A DNA stretch of 64,000 nt from Methylobacterium radiodurans (GTDB lineage: Bacteria > Pseudomonadota > Alphaproteobacteria > Rhizobiales > Beijerinckiaceae), in NCBI RefSeq assembly GCF_003173735.1, contig NZ_CP029551.1, positions 5,396,001 to 5,460,000 of the forward strand. Reading direction: 5' to 3'. Below are positions 1-17,000 of this stretch, piece by piece. The position numbers and the translations under genes are program-made. Under the pieces are notes generated by a model. That model did not search any database and was not told the origin of the DNA. It saw nothing but the letters and a program-made list of their open reading frames with translations. Each line of letters starts with the position of its first letter. Position 1 is the stretch's first letter.

Positions 1-205
1 CGGCAAGACCGCGATCCTGCGCTCGATCGTCAAGATGGCGACCGAGCTCGACCTCGCCATCGTGGCGGAAGGCACGGAATCGGAAAGAGACGCGCAGGCG
101 CTGGCCGAACTCGGCTGCGAGTACGCCGAGGGCTACGCCTTCGGCGAGCCGATGACGATGCTCCAGGCCCGCCAGCTCTGCGGCGCGGCGCCAGAGGCCG
201 CCTGA
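1..205 (+). CDS. EAL-domain protein, C-terminal end (partial)
   Basis: The open frame enters from the left edge and ends at TGA 203-205. The visible 67 residues read VAEGTES, then AELGCEYAEGYAFGEPM. This matches the end of EAL domains, where a 'VAEGVE...LGC...QGY.F..P' segment closes the barrel. EAL domains hydrolyse cyclic di-GMP when their acidic residues are intact, but those residues lie outside the window, so activity cannot be judged. Partner domains (PAS, GGDEF, membrane segments) would also lie upstream. Confidence 0.8.
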   Translation, partial: GKTAILRSIVKMATELDLAIVAEGTESERDAQALAELGCEYAEGYAFGEPMTMLQARQLCGAAPEAA

Positions 206-360
206 GCCATCCTGCCAGTTCCCGCAAGCTCAGATCCGTTCGGGCCAAGTCGACAGGCTCACTTAAACCTGCCTTAACCATGTTGCGGCACGATCCTGTG
301 GAAGGACGGCCCTCGGTGCGCAGGCTCGCGCGGCGGGTGCCCTGTCGAGTGGAGGGGCGT

Positions 361-714
361 ATGGGCGATGCGGCGCGGCGACTGGATCAAGCCGGCGAGC
401 CCGACGTGGTGCGTCGGCTTATCGCCCGTCCGATCCGCCTGGAATACTCCCAGCACTTGGCCGAAGAGGCGCCGCCGGAGGCCGTAGCCGACGAGCCCGC
501 TCCGGACGGCGAGGCGGACGAGGTCCGCGACGTCGCGGCGCTGGAGGCGGAACTCGCTCTGCTTAAGGCGGTGCTCGATGCGGAGCGCCGCGAGGCGGCG
601 AGCCTCCGCGCCCGTCTCGCGGATCCCGCTGCCGGGTCCGACCCGGCGGACGGCCTCGCCGTGCGCGAGCGCTGGGCCGCCTTGGTCGACGAGTTGCTGC
701 TGCGCCTGCGCTGA
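361..714 (+). CDS. Small acidic coiled-coil protein of unknown function
   Basis: This is a 117-residue protein if started at ATG 361, which has GGAGG five bases upstream. An in-frame ATG at 280 has no such site, so I prefer 361. Residues from about 55 onward (AALEAELALLKAVLDAERREA) look like a heptad coiled coil. The protein is rich in Glu, Ala and Arg and has no membrane segment or signal peptide. The next gene begins 30 bases downstream on the same strand, so the two may be cotranscribed. I do not recognise a family. Confidence 0.6.
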   Translation: MGDAARRLDQAGEPDVVRRLIARPIRLEYSQHLAEEAPPEAVADEPAPDGEADEVRDVAALEAELALLKAVLDAERREAASLRARLADPAAGSDPADGLAVRERWAALVDELLLRLR

Positions 715-744
715 TTCTCTCACCCCATTGACCAGGAGACGCCC

Positions 745-1674
745 ATGAGCGCGCGCTGCTCGCTCATCGTCAACGGCAAGGCCGTGCGCGTCTCAACCGG
801 CGACACGCCCGTCGAGGCCGCTTTGGCCGAGGGCATGATCGGTTCGGTGCAGGCCCTGCACGGCACCGCCCTGCTCGGGCAGGGCCCGGGCCCGGCCGCG
901 CGCCGGATGCGAGCCCGGCGCAGCCGGCCCGACGCCCTCGTGTCCGCTGCCCTACCCGGGCAGCGAATCGAGCCGGCGGAGGCGCGTACCTTGCCGCAGG
1001 CCAGCCGCAAGGGCTCGCTGACCGAGGTGCGGGTGCTGAGTCCGCATGTCGTGGAGGCGGTGGTAACCCTGACCAAGCGGATCGACCTGGAGCCCGGCCA
1101 TCAGGTCGCGGTGAGCTTCGAAGGGCTGGGGCCGCTGACGCTCGCGCCGACCCTGCGGATCGACGGCACGACGGAACTCAACGATTTGGTCTTCCACCTG
1201 CCGCGCTGCGAGCGGGACGGCAGCCTCATCGAGGCGCTGGCCCCGAACGCCGCCGTGAAGCTCAAGGGCCCGGTCGGGCGCGGCCAGTACCGTCCCGGCG
1301 GCGGGCGGCTCGTCCTCGTGGCCTCCGGCACAGGCTTCGCGCCGATCTGGTCGATCGCCCACGCGGCCCGCTACATCGAGCCCGCCCGCGAGATGCACCT
1401 GATCGTCGGCGCGCGCGACGCGCTCGACCTCTATATGCGCGACAGCCTCGACTGGCTGCGCCGCACGGGCGTCGCCCGCCTCGTTCTCATCGCCGACCGC
1501 GGCCGCCAGCGGCCGCCGGACGTCCGGCCGGGCCCGCTCACCGCCCACCTGCCGACGTTGCGCGCCACCGACGTGGTGCATGTGGCGGGCTGCGCCTCGA
1601 CGGTGGGCGCCGTGCAGGTGCTGGCCGCGTCGGTCGGCGCGCGCTGCTATCCGATCCCGGTGGATCTGGGCTGA
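745..1674 (+). CDS. Flavodoxin-reductase-like protein with degenerate ferredoxin domain
   Basis: The protein has 309 residues and its ATG follows a CAGGAGA ribosome site. Residues 1-90 occupy the place of a plant-type 2Fe-2S ferredoxin domain but lack the clustered cysteines needed to hold the cluster. Residues 95-190 resemble the flavin-binding barrel (LRIDGTTELNDLVFHL). Here the usual R-x-Y/F-S/T flavin motif reads LAPT, so flavin binding is doubtful. Residues 190-300 form a nucleotide-binding lobe with the glycine motif VASGTGFAPIW and a terminal HVAGCAS segment as in NAD(P)H reductases. The fold assignment is firm, but catalysis is uncertain. Confidence 0.65.
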   Translation: MSARCSLIVNGKAVRVSTGDTPVEAALAEGMIGSVQALHGTALLGQGPGPAARRMRARRSRPDALVSAALPGQRIEPAEARTLPQASRKGSLTEVRVLSPHVVEAVVTLTKRIDLEPGHQVAVSFEGLGPLTLAPTLRIDGTTELNDLVFHLPRCERDGSLIEALAPNAAVKLKGPVGRGQYRPGGGRLVLVASGTGFAPIWSIAHAARYIEPAREMHLIVGARDALDLYMRDSLDWLRRTGVARLVLIADRGRQRPPDVRPGPLTAHLPTLRATDVVHVAGCASTVGAVQVLAASVGARCYPIPVDLG

Positions 1675-1687
1675 CTTCCCGAGGGGG

Positions 1688-1880
1688 CTCCCCCTCTCCC
1701 CACCTGCGGGTAGAGGGCCCCAGGTAGCTTGTCGTGTATGGGGCGCGCGGTACCGATGGTGAGGGGGCGGCTCCGGGAGAGGCTCTTCCGGAACCGCCCC
1801 CTCACCGTCGGCTGCCGCCTCGCCACGCTCTCCGACAAGGGGGAGACGTGGCCCTCTCCCCGCGCGCGGGGAGAGGGGAT
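1688..1880. repeat. Repeat A, copy 1: nested palindromic intergenic element
   Basis: The gap between two convergent genes is filled with inverted repeats. One pair has perfect 12-base arms (1759-1770 and 1794-1805, GTGAGGGGGCGG and its complement). Bases 1852-1877 form a perfect 26-base palindrome starting CCCTCTCCCCGCG. A second element with the same plan lies at 44758-44982, so this is a dispersed family rather than a private terminator. It may end transcription from both sides. Confidence 0.75.
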
Positions 1881-1964
1881 CCGCGCATCAGACCTTCGCA
1901 GCATGGCTGGCCAAAAGAAAACGCCCCGTTCCTCTCGGAACGGGGCGCCGGTCTCGAACCCGCC

Positions 1965-4511
<2,547 letters not shown>

Positions 4512-4831
4512 GGCCCCGTAGCGTCTGTGCGCTCCCGGTGCCGCGCCCGGGATGTCCCAGGTCGATCGGCCCGTTGAACGGGGCTGATGATCCTGAAGCC
4601 GCGTTGCGGCGGTGTGAAGGCGTGTCTGAGGCATGATTCTGCCTCTGCAAACGATGTGCCGCCTCCGGTGTGACGCCGACGACACAAATCGTTCGACCGG
4701 GTCCCAGTGTTCATCAGCCCGGTTGAAGCAATGCTGAATGCCGGCGACGGATCCATCCGAGGATCGTTTTCTTGGGTCGCCTCGGCTGCGCCGAGGGGCT
4801 AACCCTGTCGGCGCGAATCGCGAGGGCCGAC
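4512..4831. other. Divergent intergenic region glgP / alpha-glucosidase
   Basis: These 320 bases separate the two divergent starts and must hold both promoters. I see no match to the EcfG consensus here and no strong palindrome. The AT-richer patch near 4670-4740 is the most likely place for the divergent promoters. No convincing small gene is present. Confidence 0.4.
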
Positions 4832-6418
<1,587 letters not shown>

Positions 6419-6532
6419 GCGCCGGCCGTGTGATCATCTGCGTCAGATCGACGCTAAGCGACCGTATTGTTGCGTCGCGGCAACCCACGTCAGCAGGCGC
6501 TCACAATCATGGCCTATTTTGTGCGACGCACA

Positions 6533-6557
6533 GGAACCGGTACGGTTCGGGGGCGTT
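6533..6557 (+). promoter_or_regulatory. EcfG-type general-stress promoter of glgA
   Basis: GGAAC at 6533-6537 and CGTT at 6554-6557 are separated by 16 bases. This is the consensus bound by the alphaproteobacterial general-stress sigma factor EcfG, which is released by PhyR. Transcription would start a few bases beyond 6557, so translation from 6561 would be nearly leaderless. This supports the later glgA start at 6627. Confidence 0.75.
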
Positions 6558-6626
6558 GGCATGTCGAACTTGGCCGCGGGCGCCTCAGCCCGTCCCGGGC
6601 GATCCGCCCGTATCGAGAACGCTGCA

Positions 6627-8153
6627 ATGAGTTTCTGGGGTTGTTCGGGCGATGAGAGCCACGAGCCGCAGCGTTCCCCTGCATCCGATCCACCCCTCGA
6701 TTCTCGAACGTCGCTCCAGCCGCGCGTGCTGTTCGCGACGCCCGAGATGGCAGACTTCGTTAAGACCGGCGGCCTCGGCGAAGTCGCGGGTGCGCTGCCG
6801 CGTGCATTGCGCCGCGACTTCGACGTCCGTGTCCTGATCCCGGGCTACCGGCAGGTGCGCGCGGCGCATCCCGACATACCGGTCGTGGCCCGCCTCAACG
6901 GATATGCGGGCGTACCCGCCTGCGACCTAGGCCTGATCGAGACCGATGACGGGCTGCAGATCTACGTTCTCCTCAACGCCGACCTGTTCGAGCGCGAGGG
7001 CACACCCTACGGCGATGCGGGCGGTGATTTCGGCGACAACGACCTGCGCTTCGCCCGGCTCAGCCTCGCGGCGGCCGAGATCGCGGTCGGTTCCGACCCG
7101 GCCTGGCGCGCCGACCTCCTCCATCTCAACGACTGGCAGGCGGCGCTGGCCCCGGCCTACCTGGCGTGGCGCGGCCTGCGCGTGCCGAGCGTGCTGACGA
7201 TCCACAATCTCGCCTACCAGGGCCTGTTCCCCCAAGCCAATCTCGGCCGGCTCGGCATGCCGGACTCCGCCTTCCAGGTGAACGGCGTCGAGTTCTACGG
7301 GCAGCTCTCCTTCCTGAAGGCCGGGATCTACTACGCCTCCTACGTCACCACCGTGAGCGAGACCTACGCCCGCGAGATCCAGACGCCCGACATGGGATGC
7401 GGCCTCGACGGCCTGCTGCGGACGCGGGCGAGCCAGGGCCGGCTCGCCGGCATCCTCAACGGCATCGACGAGAGCTGGGACCCGCGCACCGACCCGCACC
7501 TCGCCACCCGTTTCGAGGCCGACGACTGGAAGGGCAAGCGCGCCAACGCCGAGGCCGTGCGCCAGCATTTCGGCCTCGCGGTCTCGCGCGGACCGCTCTT
7601 CGCCATCGTGTCGCGGCTGGTGCACCAGAAGGGTATCGACCTCTCGATCCAGGCCGCCGAGACCATCGTGGCCGAGGGCGGCCAGATGGTGGTGATCGGC
7701 CAGGGCGAGGGCCGCTTCGAGAACGCCCTGCGCAACCTCGCCCGCCGGTATCCGGAGGCGGTCGGCGTGCATGTGGGCTTCGACGAGGCGGATGCGCGCC
7801 GGATGTTCGCCGGCAGCGATTTCCTGCTGATGCCCTCGCGCTTCGAGCCCTGCGGCCTCGCCCAGATGTACGCCCAGCGTTTCGGCTCGCTGCCGATCGT
7901 GCGACGCACCGGCGGCCTCGCCGACACGGTCGAGGATGGGGTGACGGGCTTCAGCTTCGCCGAGCGGGACGAGGGCGGCCTCGGTGGCGCGGTACGCCGG
8001 GCGCTCGACACGTTCGGACAGAAGAAGCGCCTCAACACGATGCGCCGGACCGCGATGGGCCGCAGCTTCGGCTGGGACAACTCGGCGGCTCACTACGCCG
8101 CCCTTTACGCCCGCGCCTTCGGCAACGCCGCCTCGCGCTGGCGCGCGGCCTGA
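6627..8153 (+). CDS. glgA: Glycogen synthase
   Basis: GT5 glycogen synthase that adds glucosyl units from ADP-glucose to alpha-1,4 chains. The N-terminal lobe carries VLFATPEMADFVKTGGLGEV with the substrate-binding KTGG motif. The C-terminal lobe has IVSRLVHQKGID and RFEPCGLAQMYAQ, including the catalytic-type Glu. From 6627 it has 508 residues; the family core begins about 33 residues in, so the N-terminus is slightly long. Starts at 6519 (TTG) and 6561 are possible, but the EcfG promoter argues against them. glgC is not nearby, so the ADP-glucose source lies elsewhere. It converges on glgB. Confidence 0.93.
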   Translation: MSFWGCSGDESHEPQRSPASDPPLDSRTSLQPRVLFATPEMADFVKTGGLGEVAGALPRALRRDFDVRVLIPGYRQVRAAHPDIPVVARLNGYAGVPACDLGLIETDDGLQIYVLLNADLFEREGTPYGDAGGDFGDNDLRFARLSLAAAEIAVGSDPAWRADLLHLNDWQAALAPAYLAWRGLRVPSVLTIHNLAYQGLFPQANLGRLGMPDSAFQVNGVEFYGQLSFLKAGIYYASYVTTVSETYAREIQTPDMGCGLDGLLRTRASQGRLAGILNGIDESWDPRTDPHLATRFEADDWKGKRANAEAVRQHFGLAVSRGPLFAIVSRLVHQKGIDLSIQAAETIVAEGGQMVVIGQGEGRFENALRNLARRYPEAVGVHVGFDEADARRMFAGSDFLLMPSRFEPCGLAQMYAQRFGSLPIVRRTGGLADTVEDGVTGFSFAERDEGGLGGAVRRALDTFGQKKRLNTMRRTAMGRSFGWDNSAAHYAALYARAFGNAASRWRAA

Positions 8154-8226
8154 TAGAGGGAAGTCCAGAGGGCCTCAGGCCCTCTGGCGGGGTTCGGGGG
8201 GGCGCCCCGAATGGCGAAGCCGAGCA

Positions 8227-8279
8227 CCAGGGCTCCGCCCTGGGCCCGCGAAAGGTCGTAGACCTTTCGAAACCATGAC
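8227..8279. repeat. Repeat B, copy 1
   Basis: A 53-base element built of two hairpins: CCAGGG-CTCCG-CCCTGG, then AAAGGTC-GTA-GACCTTT, followed by CGAAACCATGAC. A copy with 5 mismatches lies at 32784-32836. Both sit between convergent genes. A further palindrome, CCAGAGGGCC...GGCCCTCTGG, precedes this copy at about 8170-8192. Confidence 0.8.
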
Positions 8280-8281
8280 TT

Positions 8282-8316
8282 CGAAAGGCGCGCGGGGCCC
8301 ACCCGCGCGCCTTTCG
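8282..8316. terminator. Strong hairpin between convergent glgA and glgB
   Basis: Perfect 15-bp stem (8282-8296 with 8302-8316, beginning CGAAAGGCGCGCGGG) and a 5-base loop, located just past the glgB stop. There is no clear U-tract, as is common in GC-rich genomes. Its position suits bidirectional termination. Confidence 0.6.
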
Positions 8317-8321
8317 CGTTC

Positions 8322-10598
8322 TCAGCGCTGCAACACGAAGATCGTGGTGGCGAGCGGCGGCAGGGTCAGGTTCAGGGACTGCGCCTGGCCGTGGCTCGGG
8401 CTGTCGTCGCTGTGCAGGCCGCCCTGGTTTCCGACATTCGAGCCGCCATAGATTTCGGCGTCCGAATTGAAGGCCTCACGGTAGAAGCCTGCCTCCGGCA
8501 CGCCGATGCGGTAGCCCTCGCGGGGCACGGGCGTGAAGTTCGAGACCACGATCGCGATCTCGCCCGGCTCCTTCCCCTTACGGGCCCAGGCGATGACGCT
8601 GTTGTCCTGGTCGTCGGCCACCAGCCACTGGAAGCCGGCGGCCTCAACGTCGCGGCTGTAGAGGGCCGGGGTCGAGGTGTAGAGCCGGTTCAGGTCGCGG
8701 ATCGCGTCCTTGACGCCCCGGTGCAGCGGATCGTCGAGCAGGTGCCAGTCGAGGGACTGGTTGTGGTTCCACTCGCGCTCCTGGCCGAACTCGCCGCCCA
8801 TGAAGAGCAGCTTCTTGCCCGGGTGCCCCCACATGAAGCCGAAATACGCGCGGAGATTCGCGAATTTCTGCCAGCGGTCGCCCGGCATCTTGCCGAGCAG
8901 CGAGCCCTTCCCGTGCACCACCTCGTCGTGGGAGAGCGGCAGCACGAAGTTCTCGGAGAAGGCGTAGAGCAGGCCGAAGGTCAAGTCGTGGTGGTGGTAG
9001 CGCCGGTGGATCGGCTCCTTCGAGATGAACTGCAGGGTGTCGTGCATCCACCCCATGTTCCACTTGAAGCCGAAGCCGAGGCCACCCGTGTAGGTCGGGT
9101 GCGAGACGCCGGGCCAGGAGGTCGATTCCTCCGCCACCGTGATGGTGCCGGGCGCGTGGCTGTAGGTCGCCTCGTTGGTCGCGCGCAAGAAGTTGATCGC
9201 GTCGAGGTTCTCGTTGCCGCCGTACTGGTTCGGGATCCACTCACCCGCGCGGCGCGAGTAATCCAAGTAGAGCATCGACGCGACCGCATCCACGCGCAGG
9301 CCGTCGAGGTGGTAGTGCTCCAGCCAGAACCGGGCGTTGGCGGCCAGGAAGGTCGCGACCTCGGTGCGCCCGAAATTGTAGATGTAGGTGCCCCAATCCT
9401 GGTGGAAGCCCTGGCGCGGGTCGGCGTGCTCGTAGAGATGCGTGCCGTCGAACAGGCCGAGACCGTGCGCGTCGAGCGGGAAGTGGCCCGGCACCCAGTC
9501 CAGCAGGATGCCGATGCCGGCCTCGTGCGCCGCATCCACGAAGGCCGCGAACTCCTCGGGCGTGCCGAAGCGGCTCGTCGGCGCGAAGAGCGAGACCGGC
9601 TGGTAGCCCCACGACCCGTCGAACGGGTACTCGGTGATCGGCAGCAGCTCGATATGGGTGAAGCCCATCTCCTTGACGTAGGGGATGAGCCGCTCGGTCA
9701 TCTCCTTGTAGGTCAGATAGCGGTTGCCCTCGTCCGGCACCCGCGCCCACGAGCCGAGATGCACCTCGTAGATCGAGATGGCGCTGTGGCGGGGGTCGCG
9801 CGCGCCCCGCGTCTCCATCCAACCCTTGTCCTGCCACTCGTAGCGGGTGGAGCCATTAAGGACGGAGGCCGTCTCCGGCGGGTGCTGGGCCCGGAAGGCG
9901 ACCGGGTCGGCCTTCAGCGGCAGCAGGGAACCGTCGGGGCCGCGGATCTCGAACTTGTAGGCCTGGCCCACCTTGAGGCCCGGCACGAACAGCTCCCAGA
10001 CACCGCCGTCCTGCCACTGCCGCATCGGGTGGCGGCGGCCGTCCCACTCGTTGAAGTCGCCGACGACGCTGACGCGCCGGGCGTTCGGCGCCCAGACGGC
10101 GAAGCGGAAGCCGTCGATGCCGTCGAGGTTGCCGAGCTGCGCGCCAAGCACGCGGTAGACGACGTTGGTGCCAACCTCGCGCAGGGCGTTGACGTCGTGC
10201 TGCTCGATCGATGAGCCGAAGCTGTAGGGGTCGTAGCGCTTGCGTCGCGTCCCGTCCCAGAGCTCGACCTCGATCTCGTAGAGCGGACGGCCCTCGCTCT
10301 TCACTGGGGCGACGAAGAAACCGTCCGGGTGGCGTCGCTCGAACGGGATGCTCCGGCCGGTGGTCAGCAGCGACGCGGCGCGTGCCTCGGGCAGGACCGC
10401 CCGGATCTCCCAGGCGCCCGGCCCGACCTGATGCGCACCGAGGATCCCGAAGGGGTCGCCGTGGTCGGCGGCCATAACCGCCTTGATCGCGTCCGGGTGC
10501 AGGCTCGGACGCGCGGCGGGCGGCGGCGCCTCGGCGGCCCGGGGCGGCGCAGATCCGCTCTCGGTTCCGCTCGCGAAGCTGTCGTCGATCGCCGTCAT
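8322..10598 (-). CDS. glgB: 1,4-alpha-glucan branching enzyme
   Basis: GH13 branching enzyme that cuts an alpha-1,4 chain and rejoins it as an alpha-1,6 branch. The 758 residues fit the long family form, with N-terminal carbohydrate-binding modules ([12 protein letters not shown] near residue 45; [18 protein letters not shown] near 170). The central barrel carries [27 protein letters not shown] and [13 protein letters not shown]. The gene begins on the base after the treS-mak stop, so the two are almost certainly coupled in one transcript. That matches the GlgE pathway, in which branching follows maltosyl transfer. Confidence 0.96.
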   Translation of the reverse strand: MTAIDDSFASGTESGSAPPRAAEAPPPAARPSLHPDAIKAVMAADHGDPFGILGAHQVGPGAWEIRAVLPEARAASLLTTGRSIPFERRHPDGFFVAPVKSEGRPLYEIEVELWDGTRRKRYDPYSFGSSIEQHDVNALREVGTNVVYRVLGAQLGNLDGIDGFRFAVWAPNARRVSVVGDFNEWDGRRHPMRQWQDGGVWELFVPGLKVGQAYKFEIRGPDGSLLPLKADPVAFRAQHPPETASVLNGSTRYEWQDKGWMETRGARDPRHSAISIYEVHLGSWARVPDEGNRYLTYKEMTERLIPYVKEMGFTHIELLPITEYPFDGSWGYQPVSLFAPTSRFGTPEEFAAFVDAAHEAGIGILLDWVPGHFPLDAHGLGLFDGTHLYEHADPRQGFHQDWGTYIYNFGRTEVATFLAANARFWLEHYHLDGLRVDAVASMLYLDYSRRAGEWIPNQYGGNENLDAINFLRATNEATYSHAPGTITVAEESTSWPGVSHPTYTGGLGFGFKWNMGWMHDTLQFISKEPIHRRYHHHDLTFGLLYAFSENFVLPLSHDEVVHGKGSLLGKMPGDRWQKFANLRAYFGFMWGHPGKKLLFMGGEFGQEREWNHNQSLDWHLLDDPLHRGVKDAIRDLNRLYTSTPALYSRDVEAAGFQWLVADDQDNSVIAWARKGKEPGEIAIVVSNFTPVPREGYRIGVPEAGFYREAFNSDAEIYGGSNVGNQGGLHSDDSPSHGQAQSLNLTLPPLATTIFVLQR

Positions 10599-13859
<3,261 letters not shown>

Positions 13860-13889
13860 CGCGTCGCTGCCTCATGCGTCGGTGCGGGT

Positions 13890-13903
13890 CGGGACCGGTC
13901 CCG
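13890..13903. promoter_or_regulatory. Perfect palindrome upstream of treS-mak
   Basis: CGGGACCGGTCCCG is a perfect 14-base palindrome about 31 bases before the treS-mak start. It overlaps a second inverted repeat (GTCGGG...CCCGAC). It could be an operator for the treS-glgB unit or an RNA hairpin. The rest of the 13860-14010 gap shows nothing else. Confidence 0.35.
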
Positions 13904-14010
13904 CCCGACGGGTGTCGGTGCGTGAACGGGCGAGATGCGGCTCCACCGCATCATCGCGGCAACAGCGCGGCGGACCGCGCCAAATCGGGTGTCTGGTCGC
14001 ACGCGGGAGC

Positions 14011-17000
14011 TCATCCGGCAAGGCGGCGCGGCACGCGCAGGCGCCAGATCACGCAGGAGCGCTCGGCCGGATCGAGGGCGATGCGGTGGGATTTGCCGCG
14101 CAGCTCGAAGGTGTAGCCCTGGAGCAGGTCCTCGACCTCGACCGCGCCGTCGTCCGGCAGGCCGAACAGCCAGAGCGGCACCTCGTAGGTGCATTCCTGG
14201 CGGTTTTTCGGATCGAGGTTGACCATCACGAAGACGCAGTTGTCGCGCTCGGGCGTCATCTTGGCGTAGGCGATGATCTCGTCGTTGAAGGCGCCGCAGA
14301 AGTGCACGTTGCGAAAATCCCAGAGTGCCGGGTTATCGCGCCGGATCTGGTTGAGCTTGATGATGTGCTCGCGGATGTTGCCGGGCCGGTGATAATCCCA
14401 GGCCTTCAGCTCGTACTTCTCCGAGTTCAGGTACTCCTCCTTGCCGGGATAGGGCGCGGCCTCGCACATCTCGAAACCGTTGTAGATGCCGTAGACCGAG
14501 GAGAGCGTGGCGGCGAGCGTCGCGCGGACGACGAAGCCCGGCCGGCCGCTGGTCTGGAGGTAGTACGGGTTGATGTCGGGCGTGTTCGCGAAGAAGTTCG
14601 GGCGGTAGTACTCACCCATCTCGCCGGCGAGTTCGAGAGCGTACTCGGTCAGCTCCGCCTTCGTGTTGCGCCACGTGAAGTAGGTGTAGCTCTGCTGGTA
14701 GCCGGCCTTGGCGAGCTTCTTCATCATCTTCGGCCGGGTGAAGGCCTCTGCGAGGAAGATCGCGTCCGGATACTGGCCGTTGACCTCGGCGATCACCCAT
14801 TCCCAGAACGGGATCGGCTTGGTGTGCGGGTTATCGACCCGGAAGATGCGCACGCCGCGCGCGCACCAGCCGAGCAGGATGTCGCGCAGCTCGATCCAGA
14901 GCGAGGGCAGCGCGCCGCCGTAGAAGTGGACGTTCGAGATGTCCTCGTACTTCTTCGGCGGGTTCTCGGCGAACTTGAGCGTGCCGTCGGGCCGCCACTC
15001 GAACCATTCCGGGTGGTTCTTGATCCAGGGATGGTCGGGCGAGCACTGGATCGCGAAGTCGAGCGCGATCTCCATGCCGTAGGCGTGGCTCGCCGCCACC
15101 AGCTGCTCGAAATCCTCCAGCGTGCCGAGATCCGGATGCACGGCCTCGTGGCCGCCCTCCTCCGCGCCGACCGCGTAGACCGAGCCGACATCGCCCGGCA
15201 GGGCCTTCAGGGTGTTGTTCTTGCCCTTGCGATTGGTGCGGCCGACCGGGTGGATCGGCGTGAAGTAGAGCACGTCGAAGCCGAGCTCGCGGATCTCGGG
15301 CAGCCGCCGGATCACGTCCTGGAAGGTGCCGTGGCGGTTGACGTCCATCGACTGCGAGCGCGGGAAGATCTCGTACCAGGCGGAGAACCGGGCCGCGAGG
15401 CGATCCACGATCACTGGCAGCACGACGGGGTAGCGCGAGAGGTTGACCCGCTCGGCATGCGCCCGCACCAGCTTCACCGAATCGGGCTGGAGGATGCGGT
15501 CGAGCTGGGCGGCGGAACCGCTCGCCTCGGCGCCGAGCGCCGCGACGAGCGCGGCGAGCCGGTCCTTGTCGCGACCCGTGGCGAGATCGGCCGCGGTCTG
15601 GACCAGGGCCACGCCCTCGATCGTCTCCAGGCGCACGTCGACGCCCGCGTCGCGCTTCTTCAGGGTGTCGCGCATCCAGGACGAGAATCCGTCGCGCCAC
15701 GCCTCGATCGTGACCTCGTAGCGGGCGTTCTTCTCCAGCGGGACGCTGCCGCCCCAGCGGTCGTTGTCGATGAAGACCATCGGGTCGCGCCGCCACGTCT
15801 CGGTGCCGGCGACGCGGGAGAGCACGGCCGCGTCGATGATCTCGTGGCCGTCCGAGAAGATGTCGGCCTCGACGTGGAGCGACTCGCCGACGACGCGCTT
15901 GACGGCCGAGCGGCCGCCGTCGAGTTCCGGCGTCACCGCCTCGATGACGACGCGGCCCCTGCCCTCCGGCCGGTCGTGCAGGGCCAAGCGCGCGACCTTG
16001 GCGGCGTCCGCCGTGATGATGCGGAGTTCCCCCGGTGCGAGGTCGATCGCGCTGCCCGGGTGGAAGGCGATCGGCTCGGCCTCCGGCGTGCGGTCGGTCC
16101 AGGGCCCGAGCATGCCGCCGGTGCGGGCGATCAGCGTGCCGGCATCGACGGGCAGCGGGCGCTCGGTCGGGTTGTAGAGCACGATCACGGCGTTGTGCGC
16201 CGAGGCGTGGTGGCCGGTGTCGTAGCGGGCGAGCGCCACAAGGTCGGAATCGGGCGCCGAGATGCGCTGTTGCGCGCCCTCGACGTTGGCGGCCGGGATC
16301 TCGGCGCGCAGCCGGTTGATCGCCGCGACCGAGGCCGAGATGTCGATGCCGGTGTCGTGCTCGCGCGAGGACGGCGTCGTCTCGACCACGTGCAGGCGGC
16401 GGCGGTAGCCCCACTCGTAGCCCACCGGCATCAGGACGCCTGCCGAGAAGAAGGCGGCGAGCGCGTAGCGGGCGCTCAGATGCGCGGCGATCTCGGCCGC
16501 GCCGCCCACCACCTCGGCCGCGAGGCGGCCCATGTCGTGGTTCTCCGGGAAGGCGATGGAGGGTGCGAGCACCCGCAGGCGCTCGTACTGCTCCAGCGCC
16601 CAGCCCTTCTTCAGGTCCCACCACGCGAAGGAGTTGAACAGGTAGTCGAACCCTGCGCCGGCCGTCTCGCGAGCCTGCTCGAAGGTGCAGCCGAGCGTCT
16701 CGGCGGCGAACAGGCACTCGGGATCGCGCCGCTTCGCCTCGCCGATCAGCGCGCGCCACGTCTCGGCCGGGACCATGTAGGCGGCGTCGCACCGGAAGCC
16801 GCGCACGCCGAAGCCCTGGAGCTTGGCGACGTAGGCACCCCAGATCCGGGTCAGCTCGTGCCGGGCGTGCTCGGCGTGGTAGTCGAGCTCGGCCAGATCC
16901 CCCCAGACCGTGCGCTTGGTCGGATCGTCCGGATCGACCGCGAAGGGGCTCGCGATGGTCCCGTCCGCGTCCTTCAGGAAGAGGTCGGGCCGCTCGCGGG

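Noticed and set aside
4512..4685. N-terminal extension of glgP
   Set aside because: It lies in the divergent promoter region, is Arg-rich, and would make the protein longer than the family.
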